Assembly (NCBI GenBank): GCA_964589785.1
Contig: CAZPUQ010000010.1
Location: forward strand, 1-64,000
Length of the DNA stretch: 64,000 nucleotides
Direction: 5' to 3'
From: JAGVSR01 sp964589785
Lineage (GTDB): Bacteria; Pseudomonadota; Alphaproteobacteria; Rhizobiales; Hyphomicrobiaceae
A program made the translations under genes and the position numbers. This document shows, piece after piece, positions 62,367-64,000 of this stretch. A model generated the notes under the pieces. The model was not told the DNA's origin. It saw only the letters and a program-made list of their open reading frames with translations, and ran no database searches. Numbering within the stretch: the stretch's first letter is position 1; each line of letters starts with the position of its first letter.

Positions 62367-64000
62367 CTAGAGGCCCGCCGCGCGCGGCCAGCCGAGGAAC
62401 AGGGCCTCGAGCGCGAGCTTGCGGGCATCCGTCTCCAGATTGGCGCGGCGCAGAGCGCGGATGCTGTCGCCGAGCGCGATGATGTGGGCGCCGTCGGCGC
62501 CGTTGGGCCCGAGCGCCTGCATGGCGAGCAGCACCGTGCGTCCGAACTCCTTCTTCTTTGCCGCATCGGCGAGCGCGGAGAGCACGCCCGTCTCCGGCAG
62601 GAAGCCGGCGGTCGGCTGCGGCGTCCGGCTGGCAAGGTCCCACAGCGGGATGGGAACCTGGATCTCCAACGCATCGAGCACGGTGGCGAGACGGTGCAGT
62701 TGGTCCGGCGTGAAGCGGCCGCGCGCGCCCATCTCCTCGAGCGCGGCGAGATGGCGCGACCGGCTGTCCGTCGCGGCCGGATCGGTGACGTCGGCGAGCG
62801 CGAGCCAGTGGACGAATCCGCCGGCCGCGCCCCCCGGACCATCGAGCGTTTCAGCGAACCCGGCCCACGACCGGGCGCCGGCAAAGTCTCCGGAAGCGAG
62901 CGACGTCTCGATCGCCGTCTCCGCGAACCAGCCGATCTCGGGCACGCGGCCGATGGCGGAGGCGGCCGGCGCGATCATCTGCAAGGCCGGCCAGTAGAGG
63001 CCGCTGCGGCGCGCTTCATCGAGAAACGAGCGAATGAGGCGCGCCTTCTTGAGGGGTGTGCGCTCGTCCACCGCCGACTGGAACAGGGCTGCGCGCCGCA
63101 CGGCATCGGCGACCGGCCCCTCGCCGCCCGTCTCCCCGCCGGGAAACGTCCGATAGGCGTCCGCCAGACCGTCGGGCGTGATCGCGTTGACGCGCGCGGC
63201 CCCTTCTGCCGCGACAAGGCGCAGCGCGGGCTCGGCCGCCCTCTCCCGGGCCACGAGCGCCAGCACGCCGGGACCAGCGGACTCGACGAATGAGGCCATG
63301 TCACCGCTGTCGATGGCCCCGCCGAGCTCGAGGATGCGCCAGTCGATCGGCCCGATCTTCTGGTCTTTCCGGATCGAGGGCTTGGCGCCGGAGGCAATCG
63401 CCTCGATGGCATCGAGCCCCGCCGTGCCCTCGACCCCTTCCTCGCGCGCGATCGTTGCCTGCAGCAGGGCCGCTTCCGGTTTGCCGGCAGCCGCCGCGCA
63501 ATAGGCGCCAACGAGGATCGATGGCCCTTTCAGCGCCGCAGGCATCGTGCGTTGTGCGGCACTCAGGGCTTGAGCGTTGCGGCAGCCGCCCTCGCGATCC
63601 CCGCGCGCGATGGCGATGCGTGCCGCGACGACGGCGAGTGCGGGGTCGGCCGCAGCCGCGCTCTCCCTGCCGAGCAGCGCAGCGGCTTCATCGGTGAGGC
63701 CGGCGCGCTCCAGGGCGTCGAGACGCACGGCCGTAAAACGCGGATCGTTCGCGCCCCCTGCCGAAGCGGGGACGTCGGAGGTCATGAGGCGGCGGAAGAG
63801 CGCGTGCAGCGCTGGCGAGCGGGGCGGGATTTCGATCGCTGCAACAAGCTTCTCGATCTCTGCGACGCCGAGGCCGTGCCAGAGCTCGTACGGCAGGCCC
63901 GTGCCGTCGGTCGCCATGACGGGAGCGAGGTCGTCACGCATCACCGTGCGCGAGCGCGCGTCGAGCGCGGGCGGAGGCTGGGCTGCGGGCGTCTGCGATG
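62367..64000 (-). CDS. Hypothetical protein upstream of xerD (5' end outside window)
   Basis: Frame of at least 544 residues, open to the window edge with no stop; the first in-frame GTG visible (63944) is probably internal. The visible N-terminus is Pro/Ala-rich (QTPAAQPPPALDARSR), then alanine-rich helical segments resembling TPR or alpha-solenoid repeats (ALERAGLTDEAAALLGR; ALVVGAYCAAA-like stretches; GDFAGARSWAGFAET). No enzyme motif was found. Proteins at this position in Hyphomicrobiales are often labelled as antifreeze-like because of alanine content, a misleading name. Function unknown. Confidence 0.7.
   Translation of the reverse strand, partial: SQTPAAQPPPALDARSRTVMRDDLAPVMATDGTGLPYELWHGLGVAEIEKLVAAIEIPPRSPALHALFRRLMTSDVPASAGGANDPRFTAVRLDALERAGLTDEAAALLGRESAAAADPALAVVAARIAIARGDREGGCRNAQALSAAQRTMPAALKGPSILVGAYCAAAAGKPEAALLQATIAREEGVEGTAGLDAIEAIASGAKPSIRKDQKIGPIDWRILELGGAIDSGDMASFVESAGPGVLALVARERAAEPALRLVAAEGAARVNAITPDGLADAYRTFPGGETGGEGPVADAVRRAALFQSAVDERTPLKKARLIRSFLDEARRSGLYWPALQMIAPAASAIGRVPEIGWFAETAIETSLASGDFAGARSWAGFAETLDGPGGAAGGFVHWLALADVTDPAATDSRSRHLAALEEMGARGRFTPDQLHRLATVLDALEIQVPIPLWDLASRTPQPTAGFLPETGVLSALADAAKKKEFGRTVLLAMQALGPNGADGAHIIALGDSIRALRRANLETDARKLALEALFLGWPRAAGL

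Overview
The window is a chromosomal segment from a high-GC alphaproteobacterium, almost certainly of the order Hyphomicrobiales (Rhizobiales). Markers of that order are the blocks rpsA-sppA-ihfB-lapA-trpFBA-accD-folC and trxA/addAB/murU/tsaE-amgK/divL, the truncated HprK beside ChvG/ChvI with HPr, EIIA and pckA, and the bioBFDAZ operon ending in the FabH-like BioZ. No genus can be fixed from the sequence. Genes are dense and no tRNA, rRNA, CRISPR array, prophage or insertion sequence was found.

Layout. 1-8607 (+): the 3' part of rpsA with a strong terminator, sppA, ihfB, lapA, trpFBA, accD, folC. 8643-8827: a 105-bp dispersed repeat and a terminator between convergent genes. 8866-22533 (-): trxA, the AddAB recombination nuclease, a cell-wall sugar recycling pair (MurU and a TsaE-AmgK fusion), a DivL-type tyrosine 'histidine kinase', and ahcY with a possible operator upstream. 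22876-24312 (+): a lone TadG-like protein. 24381-28349 (-): HPr, EIIA, short HprK, ChvG, ChvI, a regulatory PTS tied to an envelope two-component system. 28507-32855 (+): a HugZ-like protein, pckA, a small conserved protein and a lipid kinase. 32875-35570 (-): a fatty acid desaturase, a 43-bp tandem repeat array and an exported triple-repeat protein.

35860-49151 is the most accessory-looking part: an FAD-dependent D-lactate-dehydrogenase-like enzyme, a large RTX/cadherin-like secreted protein, a membrane-anchored PL14-like protein, a small membrane protein, a candidate small RNA with C-rich loops, a membrane protein with a degenerate nuclease domain, two tandem TPR paralogues, a frameshifted sugar MFS transporter, a TetR regulator, a DUF2852 protein behind a perfect 11-bp-arm palindrome, a PrpE-like phosphatase and a caspase-like protein.

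49228-54292 (-) is the biotin operon bioB-F-D-A-Z. 54576-54729 carries the second copy of the dispersed repeat plus another palindrome. 54778-57350 (-): DUF1178, a nitrilase-family amidohydrolase, a glutaredoxin and ComF. 57411-61402 (+): a methyltransferase, the acetate symporter pair (DUF485/ActP) and a prolyl aminopeptidase. 61409-64000 (-): XerD and an unfinished gene that runs off the window.

Coordinates follow reading frames; start codons were moved from the longest open frame to the start best supported by family length and a Shine-Dalgarno sequence, as stated in each entry. All family calls come from reading motifs, not from a database search.
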